The notes under the pieces are model-generated. The model was not told the origin of the DNA. It did not search any database and was given only the letters and a program-made list of their open reading frames with translations. 64,000 nucleotides of DNA, taken from Chrysopilus asiliformis. Taxonomy: Eukaryota > Arthropoda > Insecta > Diptera > Rhagionidae. Below, piece by piece: positions 11,701 through 21,235 of this stretch. The stretch covers positions 34,317,644-34,381,643 of the forward strand of contig OZ035963.1 in the NCBI GenBank assembly GCA_964034945.1, in the 5' to 3' direction. Made by a program: the position numbers and the translations under genes. Positions within the stretch are counted from its first letter, which is position 1. Each line of letters begins with the position of its first letter.

Positions 11701-14700
11701 TACACTCTGTGCCAATCTACGCCCTCCTAGAACCCAAAACTGTCTGCGCATCAACGCTAGTAGAGCTTGAGGTCCTGGGTGTAAGTAGTTAATGTGTAGT
11801 TGTTTTACTATTAACTTTATGATAATGTCGGTACTAGGCAGGAGAACTGGGTGCTTGGACTCGAAACTCAGTTGTGATTCTTGTAGTCTTCCTCCCACTC
11901 TAATGAGTCCTTTGTCGTCAAGCCAAGGAGTCAGGGATATGAGCCGATTTCCAGTGGTTAAGGGTTCTTTCTTTCTTAACGTTTTTAGTTCTGCGGAGAA
12001 TTCTTTGCCTTGTACGTGAGCCATGATATGATGAAGAGCTTTGTATAACTCCTCTGAATTTGGCCTTTTCTGTATAAGCCGCTGGTTCTTTGGGACTCGA
12101 CAATTCTTGGTGAATCGGATTACAAAGGCGGTGACTTCATGCAATCTTCGAAATGAGTTGTTATGGTGAATTTCATCTATAAAACTACTGCCCTCATTGG
12201 CTGCTAATAAAATTGTTTTTGCTGCCTTAAGCTCCAGGTTGATGCTGGGTTCGACTGCTCTAAGTTTAGGCCAGAAAGGCTTTGATTTCTTTAAAAACTC
12301 AGGTCCTTCAAACCAAAGTTTGCAATTGAGCAAATCCTTGGGGTAAATGCCCCTTGACAAAATATCCGCCGGGTTGCTTTTTGAGTCAATGTGCCTCCAA
12401 TTGTGTGGGGATGATGTCCTTTGGATTTGAGCTACTCGATTTGCGACGAAGGTTTTAAATGTGTTCGAAGGATTCTGAATCCACGACAGCACGATTGTAG
12501 AATCGGTCCAATATGTGATGGTTTTCATTGGCTGATTTAGACAAGTCGACACTCTTTCGGCAAGACTTGTTGTTAAAACCGCCGCACAAAGCTCTAATCG
12601 CGGTAAAGTCTCCTTTCTTGTGGGAGCAACACGAGATTTGGAGCACAGTAGTCTCACCGTTGTTTGATTGTTGCAGTTATAACTTCTTGCATAAATACAG
12701 GCTCCGTACGCTTGTTCACTTGCGTCCGCGAAGGCGTGCAGTTCAATTTCTGAATTCGGAATTATTACGTGTCGAGGTATGGTCAACTTATCTAAGAGTT
12801 TTATTTGCTCGCGAAATCTTGACCAACTTGTATGAAGTTCTTCAGGAATGGCCGCATCCCAGTCTAGTTTTAAACTCCATAAATTCTGCATGAAGATTTT
12901 TGCGAGTACAACGACCGGGTTGATGATTCCTAAAGGATCGAAAATGCTGGACGTTTCAGCTAATATGGAACGTTTAGTGAATCTCTTGTCCGATTGTCGG
13001 GGGTGTCGCTCGCATAATGCTTTGATGGCGAGTGTATCTTCTTTAGGGTTCCAAGTTAAGCCCAACGTTGAGACGTCATTGTCGATGAGCGTGAGTTCCA
13101 CTGCACGATCCTCGGGTGGGATGCATTCAAGCAGTTTAGGATGGTTGGAGCACCATTTCCGCAACGGGAATCCTCCCTTGTGCAACATGTCTCGAAGTTG
13201 CTGCTGCATCTGGGTTGCTTCTTCTATGTTGTCAGCACCAGTGAGGATATCATCAACATAGAAGTCTCTTTTCGTAGCTGCTGATGCCAGAGGGAGATTT
13301 TGTTGCTCGATCTCAGCTAGCACATGGAGACACTGGGTGGCTTGATAGGACGCTGGAACGGTACCATATGTGACAGTGCACAGGCGATAATACCTTAATT
13401 CGTCAGTAGGTCTTTCTCGCCAAACTATTAACAGCATGTTTCTGTCGCTTGAATCTAGCCAAATTTGTCTGTACATCTTGACGATGTCTGCCGTAAAGAC
13501 ATATCGATGCATTCTGAACCTTGTTAAAATGGAGAATAGATCTTCTTGTATAGTAGGACCAGGTTGTAATATATCGTTGAGAGATATATTAGTGGATGTT
13601 TTTGCTGAAGCATCGAACACCACTCTCAGCTTTGTCGTTCTGCTTTCTGGTTTTAGTACCGCGTGATGGGGGACAAAATAATGGCGTAGAGGGAGAAGTT
13701 CTCTGCTCAGTACCTCCATGTGTCCCATTTCCTCGTATTCCCTCATGAATTTAGCATATTCTTGATGTAATTCCGGCATTCTAGAGAATTTTCTTTCTAA
13801 CGCCAAGAATCGCCGTTGTGCTTGTTGGCAAGAATCGCCCAATTCAGAGTTTGTCGGCTTGAAAGGGAGTTTTACGATAAACTTGCCGTTAACGTCCCGA
13901 CAGTAAGTTGAATAAAAATGTTCTCTGCAAGCCTGCTGCTCGGAGGAGAACAACCTTTCAGGAGCTTCTGTTTCTTCAAGTTCCCAAAATCTGCGAATTC
14001 TTTCGTCTAGGTTGACACCGATGCCGCAAAAGGATTCTGAAGATGGTGAGTTGGTAGCTTTACCCAGAACGATCCATCCTAAGAGCGAATTTTGTAAGGT
14101 TGGTAAGTTTGGACCCAACTTTATTTGTCCGATGGTCATCAAGTCGCAATATAACTCTGCTCCTATTAACAGATCGATTCCCCTTGGCTGGTGGAATTGT
14201 GCATCGGCGAGTTGAATGTTTTGTGGAATCGACCATGAACTTATGTCGATAAATCTGCTGGGTTGTTGTGGGGCGATTTGTGGTAAAATAAACGCTTCCA
14301 AATCGGCTGCAAAGTTTGTTTTTTGTGATCGTAAATGAACACATACTCTTCGTTGTGTTTGTAGGGTAGCTGATCCTAAACAAGCCAGGTTTAGTTGGGT
14401 GTTTGTTGTACTCAAACCCAATCGTTTACATAGTTTCTCAGAAATAAAATTATTTTGAGATCCTGTATCCAATATAGCTCTACATTCAACTGGGTTACCA
14501 TGCTTATCGAGCGCATGTAACAATGCTGTGGCGAGAAATACGTAACTCTGTTTTTCATTCGCTAAGGTCGCGCCTGTCGTAAACAAGCCGACTTGAGGTT
14601 GAACCGGTTGCGAGCTAGCTGATCCGGACGTCTCACTTGCCCTTAACTGGTGTATTAGCGTATGGTGCCGTTTGTTGCAATTGAAGCAATGGCGTGAGAG

Positions 14701-16122
14701 GCAAGCGTTGACTGCGTGGCCTGGCTGAAGGCAATTCTCGCATAAAGAATGCTTCTTTATATATTGGATCCTGTCGTTGATAGACATTTGCAAGAATTTC
14801 TTGCATTTATGAAGTCTGTGATTGACCTGTTTGCAACAGGCGCAAGTTTGCTGGTGGGTTGACAACAACGATGACCGTGAATTTGGGTGCTGTTTTTGTT
14901 GTTGTCTGTCTTTTCGATCGCCCAAGTTCTCCAATGTATGAAAGCGAGACTCGAGGAAGCTTAAGAAGTTAGGTAACTTCTGTAAGTCGCGTGGATCTTT
15001 TAGAGACTGCTCATAAAGCCTGTGCGTTTCCTTGTCTAATTTTTGAGTTAGGAAGTATAAGACTATTGGGTCCCAATTATCAGTGCTGATTTTCAAATTA
15101 TTCAATGCTGAGATGCACTCTTTGATGATGTCATGAAACTTCTTCACTCCGGCAGCAGAATTCTCGGCCATGGAAGGTTGAGAGAATAATTTGTGAAGAG
15201 AAGCGGAGACCAATAGCCGGATGTTGTTATATCGAGCCTTCAATATGTCCCATGCAGCGACGTAATTTTCTTCAGATATTTGTAGATGTTGGATGATTTT
15301 GGCAGCTTCCCCTGATAAATTTGACTTCAGGTGAAACATCTTCTGCACGTTTCCCATTGGCTGGGAATGTATAAGTTGATTGAACAGATCGTGGAATTCC
15401 GTCCATTTGAGGTAGCTTCCGTCAAATGTCGGAATTCTAACCTTCGGTAATTTAAACTGAGGAGCGTACTGAAAACTGCTAGAAGAGGGTTGCAGTTTTT
15501 CCATCTCTTCCCTCAAACGCACGACTGCTTGCAACTGGCGATACTCCAGGTCCGCGTATGACCTTTCGTCGTAGTCGTTTGGCTCGAAGTCGTCTGCCAT
15601 GATGGCGCCATGCATGTCCATTGAAGTTTGCCAATACCTTTGAATCATCTTCAGCTGCTCAGAGTAGTACATTTTACTGTGCGTTTTTGTAGAGTCCTCT
15701 TCTAAGCGTTGCAATAGCCGCTCCAAGGATGCCATGTTAGCCTTTTGCTGCCGAATCATCTTGGTCGTAGTTTGTTGATGTTGGTCATCTTTTGGCGATT
15801 TTGACCCTGTTTGATCAGTGGATACTGGCTCTAGGAGGGCTGCTTCGATTTTTGTTTTGAGACTCTTGTATAATGCCTCAACGTTGGATCGATGATTGGC
15901 TTTGAAGTATGGATGTTCCAAATCTTCGTTTTTCAGGCATCCCAAAATCAATCGATGATTGCTGTCATATGCTTGCCATAAATCTTCTAAACTTTGTTGT
16001 CGTCGGATGAGATATTCTTCTGTGCGTCTGCTTGGGCCATCCTTCCTGTAGTTCTCGGATAATTTTTCGATATCTGCCCCCAGTTGGGACTGTCGGGCTG
16101 CTATGTCGATGAATGTGTCCAT
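8653..16122 (-). CDS. gag-pol-env polyprotein of BEL/Pao element
   Basis: One frame of 2,489 codons from the ATG at 16122 (an in-frame GTG just upstream is ignored). In order: gag-like region; Cys/His knuckles near residues 425-490 (CENCLQPGHAVNAC type); aspartic protease DTGS near 553; reverse transcriptase about 790-970 with YVDD; RNase H about 1130-1250 (FADAS, WTDST); integrase with HHCC zinc site about 1445-1490 and a DDE core whose second Asp and Glu are 54 residues apart (DX53E), as in BEL/Pao; a conserved C-terminal integrase tail to about 1820. The envelope follows: hydrophobic leader near 1858, RYKR furin-type site near 1977 with a hydrophobic Gly/Ala-rich stretch after it, and a transmembrane helix near 2405-2425. 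The envelope resembles baculovirus F proteins, as in roo and gypsy. No stop, frameshift or missing catalytic residue was seen. Confidence 0.93.
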   Translation of the reverse strand: MDTFIDIAARQSQLGADIEKLSENYRKDGPSRRTEEYLIRRQQSLEDLWQAYDSNHRLILGCLKNEDLEHPYFKANHRSNVEALYKSLKTKIEAALLEPVSTDQTGSKSPKDDQHQQTTTKMIRQQKANMASLERLLQRLEEDSTKTHSKMYYSEQLKMIQRYWQTSMDMHGAIMADDFEPNDYDERSYADLEYRQLQAVVRLREEMEKLQPSSSSFQYAPQFKLPKVRIPTFDGSYLKWTEFHDLFNQLIHSQPMGNVQKMFHLKSNLSGEAAKIIQHLQISEENYVAAWDILKARYNNIRLLVSASLHKLFSQPSMAENSAAGVKKFHDIIKECISALNNLKISTDNWDPIVLYFLTQKLDKETHRLYEQSLKDPRDLQKLPNFLSFLESRFHTLENLGDRKDRQQQKQHPNSRSSLLSTHQQTCACCKQVNHRLHKCKKFLQMSINDRIQYIKKHSLCENCLQPGHAVNACLSRHCFNCNKRHHTLIHQLRASETSGSASSQPVQPQVGLFTTGATLANEKQSYVFLATALLHALDKHGNPVECRAILDTGSQNNFISEKLCKRLGLSTTNTQLNLACLGSATLQTQRRVCVHLRSQKTNFAADLEAFILPQIAPQQPSRFIDISSWSIPQNIQLADAQFHQPRGIDLLIGAELYCDLMTIGQIKLGPNLPTLQNSLLGWIVLGKATNSPSSESFCGIGVNLDERIRRFWELEETEAPERLFSSEQQACREHFYSTYCRDVNGKFIVKLPFKPTNSELGDSCQQAQRRFLALERKFSRMPELHQEYAKFMREYEEMGHMEVLSRELLPLRHYFVPHHAVLKPESRTTKLRVVFDASAKTSTNISLNDILQPGPTIQEDLFSILTRFRMHRYVFTADIVKMYRQIWLDSSDRNMLLIVWRERPTDELRYYRLCTVTYGTVPASYQATQCLHVLAEIEQQNLPLASAATKRDFYVDDILTGADNIEEATQMQQQLRDMLHKGGFPLRKWCSNHPKLLECIPPEDRAVELTLIDNDVSTLGLTWNPKEDTLAIKALCERHPRQSDKRFTKRSILAETSSIFDPLGIINPVVVLAKIFMQNLWSLKLDWDAAIPEELHTSWSRFREQIKLLDKLTIPRHVIIPNSEIELHAFADASEQAYGACIYARSYNCNNQTTVRLLCSKSRVAPTRKETLPRLELCAAVLTTSLAERVSTCLNQPMKTITYWTDSTIVLSWIQNPSNTFKTFVANRVAQIQRTSSPHNWRHIDSKSNPADILSRGIYPKDLLNCKLWFEGPEFLKKSKPFWPKLRAVEPSINLELKAAKTILLAANEGSSFIDEIHHNNSFRRLHEVTAFVIRFTKNCRVPKNQRLIQKRPNSEELYKALHHIMAHVQGKEFSAELKTLRKKEPLTTGNRLISLTPWLDDKGLIRVGGRLQESQLSFESKHPVLLPSTDIIIKLIVKQLHINYLHPGPQALLALMRRQFWVLGGRRLAQSVVHHCLKCARARPRNISQLMGNLPVERLQPTRPFTHTGIDFCGPFMIHYKIRGKTPTKAYIAVFVCFATKAVHLELVSDLTSASFIGCLKRFIARRGRPTTVHCDNATNFIGAKNELQELGHLFASTQHQQDVEEQCAQQGIRWKFIPARSPHFGGLWEAAVKSAKHYLKRVSYGASLTYEELHTVIAEVESMLNSRPLTPMSNDPNDLQPLTPGHFLIGEPLTTIPNPGFQENKIHLNKRWKLVTALKDEIWRRWSTEYLQELQRRSKWTKPVTDISPGTLVVLKEDNIPSLKWPMARVLNVHPGKDNLIRVVELKTAKGITKRAIHRVCPLPVLMTDDFDEPEQGSSSTGQPRNGIFKPINPKWLEPAQQKRDTSPLVNAPKRKANLLSIALIVLLALTPRSNAVSSPIDIQRFTHHPGIFFEQLGQVHVVTDKWNLVAYYDTGSFYREFEKFATNLDRLHQRCNQTKEYQVFCEGVLNQFDIQVKAIRTNNEALLHMHKGRYKRGLLNIVGSAANYLFGVLDEDYAKQMAETISQVDKNEEHLLALMKNQTSILETTANLMDKEHKQVQKQFEALSGQIASVMTEFNALSDEVQKQRITQILSYLSLRSSIILAQYQQIQRALIDLVTDLHHGRMSQLIITPEQLMRELSIIREKLPPNLMLPTSKNLEIAQLYQLMNARSHFSEQFLIFDIEIPLLNNEVFNLFKVIPMPTLHDNETIFIEPSMEYVAINQYREHFYPIEKHAFHWCKSIIEGQYMCKQTQPIFRMTRESCEIGFFKQETTIPKGCRVRSSTPQDFWYQLSNPNNWIFSLHQDRPFQLICGSQTIHGRLSGEGLITFKKGCQMQMKDLSINSHISHTNKIAVTFIPSMNISQSLNETRTPKLSIMPGLYKYDGYDHEIAALKENIQLLKKSSELNEVPNLDSSHHFISYIALILSVGFLLCLSAHFLHRRYKNRRPTPAPRRGVHAEDFTLKTSIEVPSRRGSVFGTNRQQLSPDAPASPREADNISQGTRR
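8742..8755 (-). promoter_or_regulatory. polypurine tract
   Basis: Minus strand AAGGCGGGGGAGTG directly abuts the 3' LTR, where plus-strand DNA synthesis would be primed. It lies inside the coding frame, because the frame runs on into the LTR. Confidence 0.7.
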
Positions 16123-16138
16123 CACGTCGGGGTCACCA
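16121..16138 (-). promoter_or_regulatory. primer binding site, tRNA-Trp type
   Basis: On the minus strand, four bases after the 5' LTR, TGGTGACCCCGACGTGAT is the complement of the 3' end of eukaryotic tRNA-Trp (…ATCACGTCGGGGTCACCA), matching 18 of 18 as recalled. The frame's first ATG (16120-16122) overlaps the last two bases of this site, so there is almost no leader between primer site and coding sequence. Confidence 0.85.
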
Positions 16139-16142
16139 AAAA

Positions 16143-16572
16143 TGTTGGATTGGAGCTTCTTCCCTTCCAGGTCTTGTGGGTTTTTTATATTTTGGGCAAG
16201 TGCGGCTACCTCTGGTGGGGCCTCTTCACTTGAATGAACTGAGATTAAATTAACTTCTGTTGAATTAAGTCAAATGCGGCTACCTCGGGTGGGGCCTCTT
16301 CAATTGATAATCACTCAAAGACTAGTTAACTGTTTCTAATGTTTATTCGGATAAACCATTATTTATATACAAAATTTCTTAAAGCTATTTACATAGAAAA
16401 TTCTAAATTCTAAGTAGTTCCCGTGAGAATATTTTCCAGACGCTTGGTCAGCGGAAAAAGACAAAAACAGATCTTCTTTCGTTTTACCTTCTGGTACCTT
16501 GAGAAATGTTGTCTGCCTCACGTGGCGAAGCAGGTGCATCGGGTGACAATTGCTGACGGTTAGTACCGAACA
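16143..16572 (-). repeat. 5' LTR of the BEL/Pao element
   Basis: Copy of 8312-8741 with no difference found by eye. It drives minus-strand transcription toward 8312. Confidence 0.95.
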
Positions 16573-16639
16573 CTAGGACTAGTTCCAATATTAATGGAAG
16601 TCTTTCCTGTGTCTATGCGGGATTTTTTCCGTATTTTTT

Positions 16640-17012
16640 TTTTTTAGGGGAAAACCCTTGAAAGCCGAAGCACAGCTCAGGATGGTCGGAAGGACAAAAG
16701 GAGATGTCGGTTTATGTTCTCCTTGAACTTCTGCGGGTTATAGTCCGGGGGGAACACATCGGATGGTAAATCGTTCCAAAGTCTTGTTGTTCGCGGAATG
16801 AAGGAACTCCTAAGCTTTACTGTACGAAAACGGGGAGGCTCAAGGAAGAAGTAGTGCACGCATATAGTAGAAGTCATATAAAAATATTGTAAGCCCGAAC
16901 GGCACAAAGCAAAATACTGTTTGAGGAAAATAAATTCCTTTGATGTGCATATGCCTGCGTTCAACCAGATTAGTCCCGATTTATTACAAATATCAGCACT
17001 CGAAACATTCAA
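16640..17012 (-). pseudogene. 3' end fragment of a LINE reverse transcriptase frame
   Basis: The end of the 111-codon frame (TRLWNDLPSDVFPP, then NPQKFKENINRHL) matches the usual C-terminus of jockey/CR1-type insect LINE proteins. On the minus strand it is followed by a short non-coding stretch and an A-rich run near 16640, as expected for a retroposed 3' end. Upstream coding sequence is lost, so this is a 5'-truncated remnant. Confidence 0.6.
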
Positions 17013-18900
17013 TTCGCAGTCAAAGTTATTCGAATGGTCTCATAGTTCACGATATTTTAAAAGTGGAACTTTTAATTCTCGACTATTTTGGGGTTTTTTT
17101 TACAAAATTCGTACAAAACAAAGATATAGACTGATAAAATGTTCTATGAAAATTCCGATTTATGTATGAAATATTTTCGATTACTCTCTTCATGTAGTAA
17201 GCAACTAATTAGAGAATAAAGTATATAAATAAATTCATCAAAGTTTAATTTAAATTTCCTGTCAAAAAACAATGAAAGAATGTGCCCAGCTGTACGACTG
17301 AAAGAATTAAGTTCCATATTTCTACCATCGGCGGCTGTAAATTTTTTAGTGAGTACGCATAAATATTTCTGTGCACCCAGACAGTCTGCAATTTTTGCAG
17401 TTTCCATGAAGTTCTTGAACTTCAGTATCATCTATATTTTTAGAACCAGACTGTGACAGTTCAAGATACATGTATGTGTGAAATAGAATTTAAAACAAAA
17501 GCGAAAAATCTCAAAAAAAAATCAATTAGCGTTTTAATTTTTATTTTCTGTTTAAAGATTTTGCTTGCAATTCGGTCCAATATCAATTTGGTGAATAGCT
17601 GATACATTTATAAAAGTACAATAATGACCAACTCTTGTCCCTATACATATTTTTCTTTTTTATGGCGAAACACAGCTTCGGGTGGTTAGACCAAGAACCG
17701 GAAGTATCGGCAAAATGACAATTGAATTTTGGATAATAAAAAACTGAATTTAGAAAAAAAAAATAGAATTTAGGAAAGTGTCTAAACAGTTTTGTATTTA
17801 TTTTTAAAATAAAATTAAATTAGCCAAAAATGTAAAATATATTATCAAACCGAAAACTCAAAAAGGGAATTTTGGTCCAATTTTAGTGTTTTGGTCTAAA
17901 CTTACCTCTTTTGCTATTCGCGGAACCCTCTCTCTTGCCAGAACTACCGAATGAAAAAATAATTCATATGAAAATCGTTTGCACCAGTAATGTAACGAAG
18001 AAAATTCATAATAAATTTCCTACGAAGTGCAATGAAATAATGAAATCTCTAAGCTTTATAATTCGTATATCCGAAAATTAAATTTTTTTTTTAAATTGTA
18101 TTATTTTGATTGAATGACCAAAAGTTGGAGACTCTCATCACGATCAGTGTTGAAACTTGTATTCCTTACATTTAGTTTCGTCTATTGGCGGACATAAACT
18201 AATAGGAGACATCAGCGTATAAATACATCTAAGCTACTTCCGCTTTAGTATTATCACTTAAGTATGATCGTTCCCTAGAAAACCCTTTACAAATAGTTAA
18301 TCTCACGCAAGAAGTAAGAAATAACCAGTACCTTGCATTCACCATAAATACAGGCAGGTGGCCGTAGAATTTTTTTTAATGGTATTTCTGTACAATACAA
18401 GGTCGTTGATTTAAAAAACTCGTTTCATGATATGAATGGATGCCTCAAAACGATCGCCACAAAGAAATTCTACCGACCACATACAATCTCAGCGTCATTA
18501 TCTTTTCTTACCTGTCAGACTAAATAAAAACTTGCTTAAGTGAAAAGAGAACGAAAAATCTTTAACAATTTTCTTGATTCTTATATACACTTCTTTTCGA
18601 TTTTCAGATGCCTTGCAGACAAAAGAAATAAAAAGAAATCAGTAACTGCAGGATAAAGATGAACAAATTATGTTTGATCACTCATTTACTCACCTTGCAA
18701 TGCATTGAGAGTAATTCATGGTGTTTTTTTTTATTTATAGGTATTTAAATGCTGAACGTTATATGTATCCTGAGATGAAATCTTTCCAGCTACAGCATGC
18801 AAAAACGGTTTAAGCCTCAATCACAACTTTCTCATAAATGTAGATGTTTTTTTTTACAAATCATAAGAAAAACGCAAACTACCCTATACGAGAACTTTAA
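17013..18900. other. no gene recognised
   Basis: About 1.9 kb of AT-rich DNA with only shadow-length frames. No terminal repeat pair found. Confidence 0.5.
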
Positions 18901-19129
18901 CCCTAATATTGTATTTAGAAAAACTCACCCATATTGTATTTGGGTCATTCGTGATTTTTTTTTCTCAGGACTAATAGGATGCCCTATGATTAAAGTTTTT
19001 TTTTAATAATACGTATTTGGCCATTTTAGAAGAATTAAAGAAATTTTTTTTCAATCAAAGCTGAACTGAATGTTTTACAACAGATTTTGTTTAAAATGGG
19101 TCATAACTGACCCAAATACAAGATGAGGG
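18901..19129. mobile_element. piggyBac-type MITE (TTAA flanked)
   Basis: 229 bp between two TTAA sites (18897-18900, 19130-19133). Tips CCCTAATATTGTATTT and CCCTCATCTTGTATTT. Contains the palindromic word TGGGTCA...TGACCCA, also present in a similar partial sequence at 63855-63870. Confidence 0.7.
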
Positions 19130-19179
19130 TTAAACAAAATTCCTAAAACCCACATTTTTTGGGGTTTCTAAAACCGAAC

Positions 19180-19400
19180 ACCAAAGAAAGAAAATAAAAC
19201 TTGATTTAGACGAAAATCAATGAAAAACAGTTAAGAAATGTGCGCCGCAGTCGAAATAAATTATTTAAACAGAATGCGGCGCAATGATTTAAAAATCTAA
19301 ACAAAAACCTTAATTTTTCGCGCTCTTTATGTTTCATAGATAATGGCAACGCAAATTGTAAATACGACAATCAAAAGAAATGGGTCGCAGGCAAAACTTT
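19180..19400. repeat. fragment shared with 25330-25500
   Basis: Blocks such as 'AATTTTTCGCGC(T/A)CTTTA' and 'ATAAT(G/C)GCAACG' recur at 25400-25450, with 'GCGCCGCAG' wording around both. A dispersed, non-coding repeat of unknown class. Confidence 0.45.
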
Positions 19401-19405
19401 TTTTA

Positions 19406-20293
19406 AAGGGTGTTTTAATAAGGACGCTAAAAATTTGCTAGGTTATAGCGACCATATTGTTAAAGCAACATCTGTCAAATTTGTTGTGAATTGTTCAGTA
19501 TTGTATGGCAAATCATCAAGGAAGGTTATAGCGTTGAACAACGTGTGCAAATAATCGAATCACCCAAATTTCGTCAAAAACCAATCATCTTTAGCGACGA
19601 GGCTTTTTTTTTTTGGATGAATGGATATGTGAACAAACAAAATTGTCGGATTTTGGGCGATATCAATCCACACGAGATACAATACACCAGCACCAAATTT
19701 ATCCCGGGAAAGTCACTGTTTGGTGCAGATTTTGATATGGCAGAATCATCTGTCCATCCTTCTTCCAAAACGAAACTGGCATTGCCATAACAGTCAACGG
19801 TGAGCGCTACAGATTGATGATAAGTAACTTCTTGTAGCCTAAATTGGATGATATGGATACCGACAACATATGGTTCCAACAGGACGGCGCTACATGCCAC
19901 ACAGCGCATGCCACGATGGATATTCTGCACGAGCGATTTGAGGGCATGGTTATCTCGTGCGGCGGTGACGTGAACTGGCCACCGAGATCGTGCGATTTAA
20001 CGCCTTTAGAGTTCTTTCTTTGGGGCTATTTTGAATGGCAGGTCTATGCGAATAAACTGCAAACAATTGATGCCCTCAAAGGCAACATAACGAACGATAT
20101 TTAACAAATTTAGTCAGATTTATGCGACAAAGTAATCGAAAATTGGACCCAACGAATACGTGTCAGCAAGCAAAACCTCGGCGGACATTTCAACGACGTT
20201 ATATTCCATACATAATGGCATAAAATATTTAAATTCTTTCAAACAAAAAAAATTGAGTGGATATCTCACACACGCCCTTATTGAAAGACCCTT
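19406..20293 (+). mobile_element. deleted Tc1/mariner-superfamily element
   Basis: 888 bp with TA at both edges and about 22-bp terminal repeats (AAGGGTGTTTTAATAAGGAC against AAGGGTCTTTCAATAAGGGC). The interior encodes pieces of a DDE transposase found widely in insects. About 400 bp of the expected coding region is missing. Confidence 0.85.
19559..20104 (+). pseudogene. transposase remnant of the Tc1/mariner-type element
   Basis: The first part (within 19491-19790) reads FSDEAFFFWMNGYVNKQN, matching the first catalytic Asp motif. A frameshift follows near 19725. The frame resumes near 19844 with DNIWFQQDGATCHTA (second Asp) and ends RSCDLTPLEFFLWGY (third acidic residue region). The N-terminal DNA-binding domain is absent. 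Not functional. Confidence 0.8.
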
Positions 20294-20351
20294 TATATAC
20301 ATACGCCCTTTGTAGAAAAACGTTGGAAAAAAGCGCTGTGGGGTTATTTAA

Positions 20352-20984
20352 CCCTTGGACTGACACATGAGTCTGGCCAGGTTTTTTCGATTTTATTTTT
20401 TGTGTAAATATTTTTCTAATTGAGCTATCGACTTGAAATTTCAGGTAGCTTCCTAAAATCTATTTAGCTATCTGTCTATAAAATATCAGGACGAAAGATT
20501 TTGTAGAAGAATAATTGCAAGGACATGATGGTGTACACATCGTATTCGTAACACATGAGTCTGGCCAGACCCACAAACAATTTGTATGAAAAATGATGCA
20601 ATTTCATGTATTTTTGGTGGTGTTTCATGCAAAACGCAGAAGTAGAAAGCACCTGAAGAAATGCCGCTAGACGAAATTTCCTTTCGACGTTATCCAACAC
20701 ATTGGTTCTCCGAAATGTCGAAGAGCGAATAAACAACATTCAAAAGTAGATTATGTTTGCATTAGACCTGCCTTACACGGTCAATATTTTTGCTTCAATA
20801 TATTGAACGTGTAAGGTGCCTATTAGTTGCGACAGTAAATAAAAAATCAACTGCAAGGTATAAAAATGTGTTTGAACACATGCAAAAACGAAATATTTAC
20901 ATACAAATGTACTGAAATGTAAGGGAGTCTGGCCAGACTCATGTGGTACGAATATGACTATCGAAGTATGTGTCTGACGGAGGG
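20352..20984. mobile_element. piggyBac-type MITE (TTAA flanked)
   Basis: 633 bp between TTAA (20348-20351) and TTAA (20985-20988). Tips CCCTTGGACTGACACAT and CCCTCCGTCAGACACAT. The word 'ATGAGTCTGGCCAG' occurs three times inside, twice direct and once inverted, as sub-terminal repeats. No transposase. Confidence 0.7.
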
Positions 20985-21133
20985 TTAATACATTTTTTTT
21001 GAATATTTGTAAAAAAAAATTTCTGCTATTTTATAAATTATAACACTAAATTGATAAATCAGGACAAAAGTTTAGTAACGCAACTACAGATTGTTTCGCC
21101 CATTCCAAAACGTATGGTCATCTTATTGTAATA

Positions 21134-21233
21134 CAGTAGAATCCCGATAATTCGTATTTCAAGGGACCAGCAAATTCATACGAATTAGCGGGATATACGA
21201 ATTATCGGGGTACGAATTATCGGGATTCTACTG
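21134..21233. mobile_element. 100-bp pogo/Tigger-type MITE, copy 1
   Basis: Exactly 100 bp between TA sites, with tips CAGTAGAATCCCGATAATTC and complement. Almost the whole element is palindromic around a short 'GGGACCAGCAAATTCA' core. Confidence 0.85.
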
Positions 21234-21235
21234 TA

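Larger units (their letters stand above)
8312..16572 (-). mobile_element. complete BEL/Pao LTR retrotransposon with env (roo-like)
   Basis: An 8,261-bp element bounded by two 430-bp LTRs that look identical base for base (8312-8741 and 16143-16572) and by the 5-bp target duplication CTAGG (8307-8311 and 16573-16577). Transcription runs on the minus strand. It holds a primer binding site, one uninterrupted frame for gag, protease, reverse transcriptase, RNase H, integrase and an envelope, and a purine tract before the 3' LTR. LTR length, duplication length, a single fused frame and an envelope all recall Drosophila roo; that placement is inference. Identical LTRs and an open frame mean a recent, possibly active insertion. 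Confidence 0.95.

Noticed and set aside
8532..16125. About twenty plus- and minus-strand frames of 60-137 codons overlapping the retroelement
   Set aside because: Shadows of the gag-pol-env frame; none shows a domain of its own.
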